Assembly (NCBI GenBank): GCA_964549595.1
Contig: CAZJWK010000013.1
Location: 1-41,761, forward strand
Origin: CAZQQN01 sp964549595
Lineage (GTDB): Bacteria; Bacteroidota; Bacteroidia; CAILMK01; CAYYUA01
DNA length: 41,761 nt
Reading direction: 5' to 3'
The notes below the pieces were generated by a model. The model was given only the letters and a program-made list of their open reading frames with translations. It was not told the origin of the DNA and made no database searches. This document shows positions 25,936 through 33,737 of this stretch, in pieces; positions within the stretch are counted from its first letter, which is position 1, and each line of letters begins with the position of its first letter. The position numbers were made by a program, and so were the translations under genes.

Positions 25936-26370
25936 TTATTGGCTTCCGGTATGACCATAGCCACCACTTCCTCTTCCAGTGTGGTTTAATGTTTCTACTT
26001 GCTCCCATTCTATTTGTTGAACAGGGGCAATGACCAATTGCGCAATACGATCCCCGTCATTTATTTCAACCGGCTCATGAGACATATTAATTAACAACAC
26101 TTTAACTTCTCCCCTATAATCTGCATCAATCGTACCAGGAGCATTCAAAACGGTTATTCCTTGCTTTTGAGCCATTCCGCTCCTTGGCCTTACTTGTCCT
26201 TCATATCCGTGAGGGATCTCCATCTTTAAGCCGGTAGGTATTACAGTCCTTTCAAAAGGTTTAAGCTTAGCAGGCTGTCTCAAATTAGCCCTGAGGTCCA
26301 TGCCGGAAGAAGCTTTGGTGGCATATTCAGGCAATGAATGTCGGGATTCGTTTTGAACCTTAACTTGCAT
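25936..26370 (-). CDS. dut: dUTP diphosphatase
   Basis: Dut hydrolyses dUTP to dUMP and pyrophosphate, keeping uracil out of DNA. The 144-residue trimeric-type protein has all five motifs in order: SSGMDLRA, RPRSGMA, GTIDADYRGE, GDRIAQLVI and RGSGGYGHTG. The ATG at 26370 gives the usual length. A longer in-frame version reaching 26511 would overlap the flippase gene and is rejected. The start lies 11 bp after the flippase stop. Confidence 0.97.
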   Translation of the reverse strand: MQVKVQNESRHSLPEYATKASSGMDLRANLRQPAKLKPFERTVIPTGLKMEIPHGYEGQVRPRSGMAQKQGITVLNAPGTIDADYRGEVKVLLINMSHEPVEINDGDRIAQLVIAPVQQIEWEQVETLNHTGRGSGGYGHTGSQ

Positions 26371-26381
26371 GCAATAGACTT

Positions 26382-27944
26382 TTATAATGGTAACCTGTTT
26401 CTGATCCGGTTGAACAAATTTAGGAGAAAATCTGCTTTTTCCCTTGAAATAAATATTATAGCGTAAACAATTAAAAGCGTGGTATTGGCTAAAAAGCTCC
26501 AGACATTCCATTCCCCGATTAATTCATTCTCCAGGTACCTGCCAACAAAGAAAAAGCCCACAGCCAAAGCAAGGTAAAATAAGATTTTAGGTATGTTGTA
26601 AGGTACCGGATAATATTTCCGGCTAAAGCCATAAGAAATGACCGCCATGGAAAAATAGCTGAAAAAAGTAGCCCAGGCAGAACCTAAATAACCAATTTTG
26701 GGAATCAATAAGTAATTTAGCCCAATGGTAACCAAAGCTCCGAAAATGGATATCAAGGCTCCAAGGTGATTTTTTTCTGTCAACTTATACCATATCGATA
26801 AATTGAAGAAAATGCCCAAAAACAGGTTAGCCATTAACAAAATGGGTACTACGTTAAGTCCATCATGATATTCCGGCGCTATAAAGTATTTAAGGATATC
26901 AATGTAAAAACTAACCCCCAGAAAAATCATTGCACCCAGGAAGACAAAATAATTCAGGATTAACGCGTAGGTATGACCTGGCTGGCTCCCTTGCCTTGCT
27001 TCAGAAAAGAAAAATGGCTCTGCTGCATAGCGAAAAGCCTGTACGACCAGGGTCATTAAAATCGAAAGTTTGTAACAGGCAGCATAAATACCCACCTGTG
27101 ACAGGTTTTCCTCCCAGGAATAAGGCAACAGGTATTTCAGGAGCACCCTGTCAATCGCCTCATTAATCATACCTGCCAAACCCAGGAAAATAAGCGGTGT
27201 GGAGTAAGCCACCATCTTTTTCAGCAGGGAAAAAGTAACCCTGAGCCTGAACTGCAAAACCTCTTTGTACAAAAACAGGAAAGTTAAGCCGCTGGCAATC
27301 AGATTCGCAATAAAAACATAACCAACACCAATGGAGGAATTATAAAGATAAGGGATCACGCTATTTAAATGACCATGAAGAAAATCCTGGAGACCTGGGA
27401 GTATGTGATGGAAGTTTTCCTTTAAAATCCAGGGGCACAGGAATAGCCAGAAAACATTCAATAAAATTGTGATCACAATGTTTGAAACTTTAATAAAAGA
27501 AAACTTAAAGGGTTTTTCTTTCAACCGAAGCTTAGCAAATGGAATCGCTGCTAAGGCATCAAAACCTATAATTCCGGCCACCAAAACCATATATTCAGGG
27601 TGGTCCGGATATTTTAGCCATTCAGAAATGGGTTGCTGAAAAATGAAAATGCCACCGCTAAAAATAAGCGTGGTCAAAATCAAGGTGGTAAAAGCCGTGG
27701 AAAAAACTTTTTGCTGGTCTTCGATCTTTTGACTGAAATGAAAAAAAGCCGTTTCCATTCCAAATGTGTAGATGATCTTAAGGAAAGTGAGGTAAGCGTA
27801 TAGTTCGCTTACAACCCCGTATTGGGACGTGGTTTCGAAGACATAAGTATGAAGGGGAACCAACAGGTAATTTAGCAGCCTGCCAAGAATAGTGCTAATA
27901 CCATAAATAGCGGTTTGACCCGCCAGTTTCTTGATTTTGCTCAC
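26382..27944 (-). CDS. Polysaccharide flippase (Wzx/MATE-like)
   Basis: A 520-residue integral membrane protein with about 14 hydrophobic helices. It resembles oligosaccharide flippases (Polysacc_synt family): the N-terminus KKLAGQTAIYGISTILGRLLN, the conserved internal TPLIFLGLAGMINEAIDRVLL, and a C-terminal half with FFSYFSMAVISYGFSRKYYP. It should move lipid-linked glycans across the inner membrane. The start codon is GTG at 27944. It is the first gene of the co-directional block with dut, nucleotidyltransferase, TPR and DUF4292. Confidence 0.9.
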   Translation of the reverse strand: MSKIKKLAGQTAIYGISTILGRLLNYLLVPLHTYVFETTSQYGVVSELYAYLTFLKIIYTFGMETAFFHFSQKIEDQQKVFSTAFTTLILTTLIFSGGIFIFQQPISEWLKYPDHPEYMVLVAGIIGFDALAAIPFAKLRLKEKPFKFSFIKVSNIVITILLNVFWLFLCPWILKENFHHILPGLQDFLHGHLNSVIPYLYNSSIGVGYVFIANLIASGLTFLFLYKEVLQFRLRVTFSLLKKMVAYSTPLIFLGLAGMINEAIDRVLLKYLLPYSWEENLSQVGIYAACYKLSILMTLVVQAFRYAAEPFFFSEARQGSQPGHTYALILNYFVFLGAMIFLGVSFYIDILKYFIAPEYHDGLNVVPILLMANLFLGIFFNLSIWYKLTEKNHLGALISIFGALVTIGLNYLLIPKIGYLGSAWATFFSYFSMAVISYGFSRKYYPVPYNIPKILFYLALAVGFFFVGRYLENELIGEWNVWSFLANTTLLIVYAIIFISREKADFLLNLFNRIRNRLPL

Positions 27945-28055
27945 AAAAGCAATTTTTCTATGGGCTATTCAAAGCTATGGGAAAAATTAGAATTGGTGTC
28001 TTTTAATAAATTAGCCCTAACCCTTATTTAAGGGCTCACTGATTTAGGTGTTTTT

Positions 28056-28403
28056 TTAACCCCGAAACCCCATTGCACTGGGATTTTTTCGATTATGGTG
28101 CTCCAGATGCATCTGGTAAGCGTTCTGTTTTTCACTCAACTCATCCTCCAAAGCTTTCTTTTTCTTAAGATCCTGGCAATTATTTATCCGCTCCTTCAGA
28201 TCCTTAATGGCTTTATTAAGTTCCACGGCCCTTGGTGCAAAACCCTGATTTTTCAGGATATGAAAGCAAAGTCTATCCTCTTTCGGCGCATTGAAATAAT
28301 CGCTATTGTCAATGGCTTTTCCATCAAATTGATTTTCGGTTTCAAATTTTCCTTCTTCCCAAGCTTTCTTAATAATGCTATCCATCCAATGCTCGTAGGT
28401 CAT
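28056..28403 (-). CDS. DUF1992 (DnaJ-homologue subfamily C28-like) protein
   Basis: A 115-residue cytoplasmic protein with the DUF1992 pattern: MDSIIKKAWEEGKFE near the start, then CFHILKNQGFAPRAVELNKAI (cut at 20: ILKNQGFAPRAVELNKAI), then a helical tail rich in Lys and Glu. The domain is found in DNAJC28-type proteins and in small stand-alone bacterial proteins such as this. It lacks a J domain, and no function is established. It lies between the flippase and the M16 peptidase gene. Confidence 0.85.
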   Translation of the reverse strand: MTYEHWMDSIIKKAWEEGKFETENQFDGKAIDNSDYFNAPKEDRLCFHILKNQGFAPRAVELNKAIKDLKERINNCQDLKKKKALEDELSEKQNAYQMHLEHHNRKNPSAMGFRG

Positions 28404-28598
28404 AAATAGTAACCGGTTAAAACTGTTTTATTCAAGTAAAGGTTAAAAATCTTTACCTATCGTTCAATGGTTTACCCTTATCGATTTTTGCTTGACCTTT
28501 TTCTAAATTTATTAAATGTTTTTCCCTGTAGGCTTTTAAATTACGAATTTTGCACGCTCAATTTTATGAATACTGTTTTAAAAAACAAAGTCAGAACG

Positions 28599-29927
28599 AT
28601 GCGAAGCAAGTTTATTTTCTTAATGTTTATTCTGGGATTTTTACCCTTTTCAAAGGCTCAGGATTCGGTTGACTTTACCCAATTTGAGCTTCAGAACGGA
28701 CTTGATGTGATTCTTCACGAAGACCACTCAGCACCTATTGTGGCTATTACTGTCACTTATCATGTAGGGTCTAAAAATGAGGATCCCAACCGCACCGGTT
28801 TTGCCCACTTTTTTGAGCACCTGATGTTTGAGGGCACCAAACATATAGAACGAGGCAAATACGGGAAACTTGTTCAGAATGCAGGCGGTAAAATGAATGC
28901 CTCAACCAGTTTCGACCTTACCCAATATTTTGAAGTACTTCCTTCCAACCAACTTAAATTCGGGGTTTGGTTAGAATCTGAACGAATGCTCCATGCCAAA
29001 ATTGATTCACAGGGAGTGGAAACCCAACGCGAAGTCATAAAACAGGAAAAGAAACAACGATTCGACAATCAGCCCTATGGCTCCATTTTAAAAGAGATTT
29101 TTAGCCATTCTTACGAAAAACATCCTTACCGCTGGGTTCCCATTGGTGAAGAGCAATACATAGATAAGGCTAAAGTCAGTGAATTCAGGGAGTTTTACGA
29201 AACATTTTACGTGCCAAACAATGCCGTACTTTCCCTGGCGGGGGATTTTGATACCGATAATGCTAAAAAGCTTGTCAAAAAATATTTTTCAGGCATCCCG
29301 GAAGGGCAAAAAGCCATTCCCAGACCTGATGTAAAGGAGCCCGAGCAAACCGAGGAAACCCGTGACACGGTCTATGACAATATTCAGATCCCGGCAGTCA
29401 TCCAATCTTATCATATTCCTGCTGTCGGAAAAGCGGATTATTACGCACTGGATATGATAACCACCTTACTTTCGGATGGGAAAAGTTCACGGCTTTACGA
29501 GAGCCTTGTAGATGAAAAAGCATATGCTTTAAATGTAAGCGCATCCACCTTATCACTGGAAGACCCGGGCCTGTTTTTCATTTTTGCCATTAGTAACCAG
29601 GGCATATCCCCGGATACCCTGGAAATGGGGATCAACAAAGAAATTAAAAAAGTACGTAATAACCTGATTACCAATAAAGAATTCAGGAAGCTAAAAAACC
29701 AAATAGAAAATGATTTTTACAGCAGAAGAAATTCAGTCAGGAATAAAGCTACTTTATTAGCCCGCTATCATACGCTGTATGGTAATACAAACTTGATCAA
29801 TACCGAAATCCAGCGGTACATGGATGTTACCAAAAAGGACTTAAAACGGGTGGCCAATGAATATTTGGTTCCCGAAAACCGGACCGTTCTGTATTATTTA
29901 CCCAAATCTGAAAAAGTAGAACAGTAA
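28599..29927 (+). CDS. M16 zinc peptidase (active subunit)
   Basis: A 442-residue exported metallopeptidase of the insulinase/pitrilysin family. A signal peptide ends near FSKAQ (about residue 21). The inverted zinc motif HFFEH (His70, Glu73, His74) and the downstream glutamate in REVIKQE are present, so it should be catalytically competent. The second half carries the M16 C-terminal domain (SRLYESLVDEKAYALNVSAS). The ATG at 28599 gives the tidiest signal peptide, and an ATG at 28566 is also possible. It is paired with the inactive homologue 12 bp downstream, and the two probably form a heterodimeric periplasmic protease. Confidence 0.92.
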   Translation: MRSKFIFLMFILGFLPFSKAQDSVDFTQFELQNGLDVILHEDHSAPIVAITVTYHVGSKNEDPNRTGFAHFFEHLMFEGTKHIERGKYGKLVQNAGGKMNASTSFDLTQYFEVLPSNQLKFGVWLESERMLHAKIDSQGVETQREVIKQEKKQRFDNQPYGSILKEIFSHSYEKHPYRWVPIGEEQYIDKAKVSEFREFYETFYVPNNAVLSLAGDFDTDNAKKLVKKYFSGIPEGQKAIPRPDVKEPEQTEETRDTVYDNIQIPAVIQSYHIPAVGKADYYALDMITTLLSDGKSSRLYESLVDEKAYALNVSASTLSLEDPGLFFIFAISNQGISPDTLEMGINKEIKKVRNNLITNKEFRKLKNQIENDFYSRRNSVRNKATLLARYHTLYGNTNLINTEIQRYMDVTKKDLKRVANEYLVPENRTVLYYLPKSEKVEQ

Positions 29928-29939
29928 AAAAAGAAAGTC

Positions 29940-32036
29940 ATGATCAACCATAAATTCAGAATCTTTGCATTAATAGGGATTTTATCGATCGGGGCATGCG
30001 CCCAGACCAGTAAAGTCGATCGTTCTAAAAAGCCAAAACCCGGGGAACCTCCTGATATTAATATTGGCGACTATGAAAAATTGACCCTTGACAATGGCAT
30101 GAAAGTTTTTATTGTCAAGGATACCCAATCCCCAAAAGTCACCTATAAATTTGAAATAGACCGAAAACCCATTCTCGAGGGTAAGAAAGCTGGTTACCTT
30201 TCACTGGCAGGTGATATGCTGGGTACCGCCACGGAAAACCGATCCAAGAAGGCATTGAATGAAGATATCGACTATCTGGGTGCTGATTTTTCCACTTCTT
30301 CAAAAGGCCTTTACGCTTCTGCTTTAAAAAAGCACAATGATTATTTGTTAAACATCGCGACCGATGTACTTCAAAATCCGGTTTTCAAAAAGAAGGAGTT
30401 TGAAAAGGCCAAAAAGCAAATGCTTTCCGGATTACAAGCAAGTAAGAACCAACCGGATGCCATAGCATCACGCGTTTTCGATCGTTTATTATTTAGCAAA
30501 AATCACCCCTACGGAGACGTTAGAACCCAGGAAACTGTGAATAACGTCAAACTAAAAGCCATTAAGCGGTATTATAAAAAATACCTCAATCCCTCCAACC
30601 TTTACTTATCCGTAGTGGGGCCCGTTAAAAAAGATAAACTGATCCCGCTTATACGTGAGCTATTTGAAGATTGGAAACCGGATAATGGCCAAACTAAAGA
30701 TAAAAAATTCAAAAACCCGGAATTACCGAGCAAAAACCAGGTCGCTGTTGTTAATCGCTCAGACGCTTCCCAATCTACTTTAAGAATCGGAAACCCGGTA
30801 AAATTAACCAGAAAAGACGATGATTATTTTGCCGCAAGAATCGCCAATACCATTCTTGGAGGCCGTAATTTCCGCTTGTACATGAACCTCCGGGAAAAAC
30901 ATGCTTATACCTACGGAGCTTATTCCCGCCTTTCTGCAGATCCCTTAATCGGAACTTTTAAAGCTTCTGCCAACGTGGAAAATAATGCCACGGATTCTGC
31001 CATTAACCAGATCCTAAAAGAAATGCGGAAAATGCGGAATAAAAAGGTGGATTCCCAGGAATTGGAAAGGGCCAAAAACTACCTCACGGGAAATTTCGCC
31101 ATAAACCTTGAAGACCCCAGAACCTTAGCCGAATACGCCATTAATAAAGCCAAATACAACCTGCCAAAGGATTTTTACCAAAATTACCTGAATAAACTTA
31201 ACCAAGTGACCCTCGAAGAGGTCCGAAAAGCAGCCAAAAAATATTTCAGGCCGGATAAAGCCCAGATCCTTGTTGTAGGGAAATCCAGTGAATTTAGGGG
31301 TAAACTGCAAAAATTCGGAGAAGTCAATTACTATGATAAGTTTGGTAGGCCGGTTGAAGGCCCGGGAGATCTCAAAGTGCCTGAGGACATGACTGCTGAA
31401 AAGGTGATCAATAAATACATTAAAGCCAGGGGAGGAGCTAAAAAACTTAATCAACTCGAAGGATACGCGCTTACTTACCAGACTACTATACGGAGCCGGA
31501 CCCTGAAAATTAACCTCAAAAAGAAAAGCCCAAACCTTTTCCGTCAGAATCTGAAAGTAGGAGGAATGACCCAACAAGAAAAAGTTTATGATGGTAAGCA
31601 AGCTTTTGTTAAATCCATGCAGACCGGTAAGAAGAAGCTGGAAGGGAAGCAGGAAAAACAAACCCGGATCAATGCCACTATGTTTTACCTGACCAAAATG
31701 GACGAACTGGGCTTAAATGCTGAGTTAAAAGGCATGGAAACCATCAATAACAAGCCGGCCTACAAGATCAAACTTTCAAATGATGAGGGTTTAAGTTGGA
31801 TTGAGTATTTTTCCAAATATACCCACCTTCGGGTAGCCGAAAAGAGAACCCAAAAAACACCTCAGGGTGAAATGACACAAACCACTTTTTACAGTGATTA
31901 CGAAACAAAGGATGGTATTAAATTCCCGGGTACCATTACCCAATCAATGGGTCAGCGAAAGTTTGATCTGGATTTATTGGTTATCAACCTGAATCCCGGT
32001 CTGTCAAAATCGGATTTTAAATTGAAAAGCAATTAA
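29940..32036 (+). CDS. M16-like lipoprotein, inactive subunit fused to a LolA-like domain
   Basis: A 698-residue lipoprotein (lipobox LSIGAC). Two M16-fold regions occupy about 45-460, but the zinc motif is gone: where HxxEH is expected the sequence reads SLAGDMLG. The region YMNLREKHAYTYGAYSRLSA is the typical substrate-binding segment of inactive partners. The last ~230 residues (from about 475, IKARGGAKKLNQLEG) form a separate beta-rich domain like those of outer-membrane lipoprotein-sorting proteins. It lies 12 bp after the active subunit gene and ends at a strong terminator. Confidence 0.88.
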   Translation: MINHKFRIFALIGILSIGACAQTSKVDRSKKPKPGEPPDINIGDYEKLTLDNGMKVFIVKDTQSPKVTYKFEIDRKPILEGKKAGYLSLAGDMLGTATENRSKKALNEDIDYLGADFSTSSKGLYASALKKHNDYLLNIATDVLQNPVFKKKEFEKAKKQMLSGLQASKNQPDAIASRVFDRLLFSKNHPYGDVRTQETVNNVKLKAIKRYYKKYLNPSNLYLSVVGPVKKDKLIPLIRELFEDWKPDNGQTKDKKFKNPELPSKNQVAVVNRSDASQSTLRIGNPVKLTRKDDDYFAARIANTILGGRNFRLYMNLREKHAYTYGAYSRLSADPLIGTFKASANVENNATDSAINQILKEMRKMRNKKVDSQELERAKNYLTGNFAINLEDPRTLAEYAINKAKYNLPKDFYQNYLNKLNQVTLEEVRKAAKKYFRPDKAQILVVGKSSEFRGKLQKFGEVNYYDKFGRPVEGPGDLKVPEDMTAEKVINKYIKARGGAKKLNQLEGYALTYQTTIRSRTLKINLKKKSPNLFRQNLKVGGMTQQEKVYDGKQAFVKSMQTGKKKLEGKQEKQTRINATMFYLTKMDELGLNAELKGMETINNKPAYKIKLSNDEGLSWIEYFSKYTHLRVAEKRTQKTPQGEMTQTTFYSDYETKDGIKFPGTITQSMGQRKFDLDLLVINLNPGLSKSDFKLKSN

Positions 32037-32067
32037 ATCACCAGGAAAAAAGCCTCATGTATTTTAC

Positions 32068-32100
32068 AAAGCCTGCCTTTTCTTCAAGGCAGGCTTTTTT
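32068..32100 (+). terminator. Strong intrinsic terminator after the M16 pair
   Basis: A 12-bp perfect stem AAAGCCTGCCTT (32068-32079) / AAGGCAGGCTTT (32086-32097) with a 6-base loop runs into a T-tract. It lies 31 bp past the stop codon of the second peptidase gene. Confidence 0.92.
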
Positions 32101-32190
32101 ATTTTCAATCCGGAAATCAAATTCGAGAATTTCGGCAATGAAAAAAGGAAATATATTGGGCCTATCAGCGCAATTGAGTGCTATTCGAAT

Positions 32191-32730
32191 TTACCTTTCT
32201 AACTCACATAAGCCGTCCGACTCAATGTCCAGAGCCCGGTTAATGACATTGAAGGAATATTCTGTGCTTACCACCCATGTAATGTCCACAATGGCTTCTT
32301 CTGAGTAATGTTTTTTCAACGCATTGAAGGTGTCATCTTTAACACCCTGAAGTTGAACAGCTTCCTCGACATAAGCCAGTGCAGCCTTTTCGGCATTGCT
32401 AAAATAGGGGGAGGATTGGTATTGAAACACTTGGCTTAATTTCTTCTCCGGGAGGTTAAGTGTTAACCCACGGCTCAGACTCATATCTTCGCAAAAGGGA
32501 CAACGGTTAAAGCTTGCCGTGTAGTACCGAATCATTTCCTTGAGTGCCTGGGAAATGGTCAGCTTTTTCCCGTCAATCTTGAAAAGCTTTTGCATGAAAT
32601 CAACCAAAACAGGTTTACGGGCATAAACCACCTTCATGGGGGTTATAACCTTACCAATTTGCTTTTTGGTTAGCCAATAAGCCAGTTTCAATTTAAGGCT
32701 TTTAGGTTTTTCAATGGGTTGCAGTTTCAT
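32191..32730 (-). CDS. Carboxymuconolactone decarboxylase-like (AhpD-fold) protein
   Basis: A 179-residue protein of the carboxymuconolactone decarboxylase/AhpD superfamily. The redox-type motif CPFC (about Cys77-Cys80) lies in RYYTASFNRCPFCEDMSL. The histidine usually three residues after the second cysteine is absent. It is encoded directly after an ECF41-type sigma factor. Members of that sigma group are known to sit beside and control decarboxylase, oxidoreductase or epimerase genes (COE genes). The ATG at 32730 is chosen over a TTG at 32787 because that TTG overlaps the predicted sigma-dependent promoter. Substrate unknown. Confidence 0.85.
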   Translation of the reverse strand: MKLQPIEKPKSLKLKLAYWLTKKQIGKVITPMKVVYARKPVLVDFMQKLFKIDGKKLTISQALKEMIRYYTASFNRCPFCEDMSLSRGLTLNLPEKKLSQVFQYQSSPYFSNAEKAALAYVEEAVQLQGVKDDTFNALKKHYSEEAIVDITWVVSTEYSFNVINRALDIESDGLCELER

Positions 32731-32760
32731 AACAGGCTCATTTTTTGTGCTATCCAATGA

Positions 32761-32786
32761 GACAAGTTTTATCCGGATTTGTGACA
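32761..32786 (-). promoter_or_regulatory. Predicted ECF41-type promoter of the decarboxylase gene
   Basis: On the minus strand TGTCACA (32786-32780), a 15-base spacer and TGTC (32764-32761) match the known ECF41 promoter (TGTCACA ... CGTC), with one mismatch in the -10 part. The decarboxylase ATG follows about 30 bp later. Confidence 0.7.
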
Positions 32787-32796
32787 ATAGGGTTGG

Positions 32797-33642
32797 TTAA
32801 CCATAAATTTTACCCGGTGCTCGTTGAATGTAAAGCCTTTCAATGAGCCCCTCCCGGCTTTCCATGAACCAAATACCATCCAATTGCTGGTCAAGCCATA
32901 TTTCCATTGCAAGTTGCTTATTTACCATGCTAAACCGGATTTCGACTTCTTGGTTATTATGACGAGCAATGCCCATTAAAAAGCGTGTTACTTGGTTGGC
33001 ATAGACTACTGGTTTGGTAGCAGCCGGTTTCTCGCCTCCTCCATCCGAATAAAGCGCAACATCCTTATTTAGCCATTGTAATAACTTCTCATGATCACCT
33101 TTCTGTAAAGCCTCCATAAGACCATGAAATAATTGCCTGTGCTCATTCGGGTCAGTACTACTCCTTGTTTCTCTGGGTAATTTGGCCCTGGCACGGCTCA
33201 ATAATTTCCGGCAATGGGTTACCGTTTGATCAATAAAACGAGCAATAGCCTCGTAATCGTAATCCAGCACTTCCTTAAGGATAAAAACTGCCCGTTCAAA
33301 AGGTCCTAATTTTTCCAGCATTACCATAGTACTGTATTCAAGGATATCTGCCTTTTCAGAAGGCAGGTTCTCTTGCTCCGTAAAAACGGGTTCGGGAAGC
33401 CATATACCGGGGTATTCGGTTCTTTGATATTGGGCCTGGTTATATTGATTGATGGCCAGATTAGTGATAGTCCTGATCAAATAGGCTTTGGTATGGTGAA
33501 CGGGTTGTACATTCCGGTTTTCGTAAAATTTCAGGAAAGTTTCCTGGACCAAATCCTCTGCTAAGGATGCTGACCCGAGCATGTTATACGCAATGGAAAA
33601 AAGCAAAGGCCGGTATTGAAGTATGGCTTCTTCAGAAGTCAT
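32797..33642 (-). CDS. ECF41-type RNA polymerase sigma factor with SnoaL-like C-terminus
   Basis: A 281-residue sigma-70 family protein. Sigma-2 region: YRPLLFSIAYNMLGSASLAE and DLVQETFLKFY. Sigma-4 region: LGPFERAVFILKEVLDYDYE with the recognition helix VTHCRKLLSRARAKL. The linker carries WLPEP (81-85), a hallmark of ECF41. The C-terminal extension (about 165-281) is a SnoaL/NTF2-like domain with DGGG (200-203). The canonical terminal NPDKL motif appears degenerate (RAPGKI). In this group the extension senses or controls activity in place of an anti-sigma factor. No matching TGTCACA promoter is visible upstream of the gene itself, so autoregulation is not evident. Confidence 0.93.
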   Translation of the reverse strand: MTSEEAILQYRPLLFSIAYNMLGSASLAEDLVQETFLKFYENRNVQPVHHTKAYLIRTITNLAINQYNQAQYQRTEYPGIWLPEPVFTEQENLPSEKADILEYSTMVMLEKLGPFERAVFILKEVLDYDYEAIARFIDQTVTHCRKLLSRARAKLPRETRSSTDPNEHRQLFHGLMEALQKGDHEKLLQWLNKDVALYSDGGGEKPAATKPVVYANQVTRFLMGIARHNNQEVEIRFSMVNKQLAMEIWLDQQLDGIWFMESREGLIERLYIQRAPGKIYG

Positions 33643-33737
33643 TTTTTATCCTTTGCCGGAACTTGCTTCAGTGAACACGCTTAACCCCAATTTTATTGAC
33701 TATTTTAGGATTATCCGGCTTTTATACCGTTAGGAAT

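Noticed and set aside
25936..26511. Longer dut reading frame starting at 26511
   Set aside because: The extra 47 residues overlap the end of the flippase gene and lack similarity to dUTPases. The ATG at 26370 gives the standard length.
28013..28036. Inverted repeat CCCTTA-TT-TAAGGG with outer AGCCCT/AGGGCT between DUF1992 and flippase genes
   Set aside because: The two pairings compete, the inner loop is too small, and no T-run follows on the relevant strand, so I did not call a terminator.
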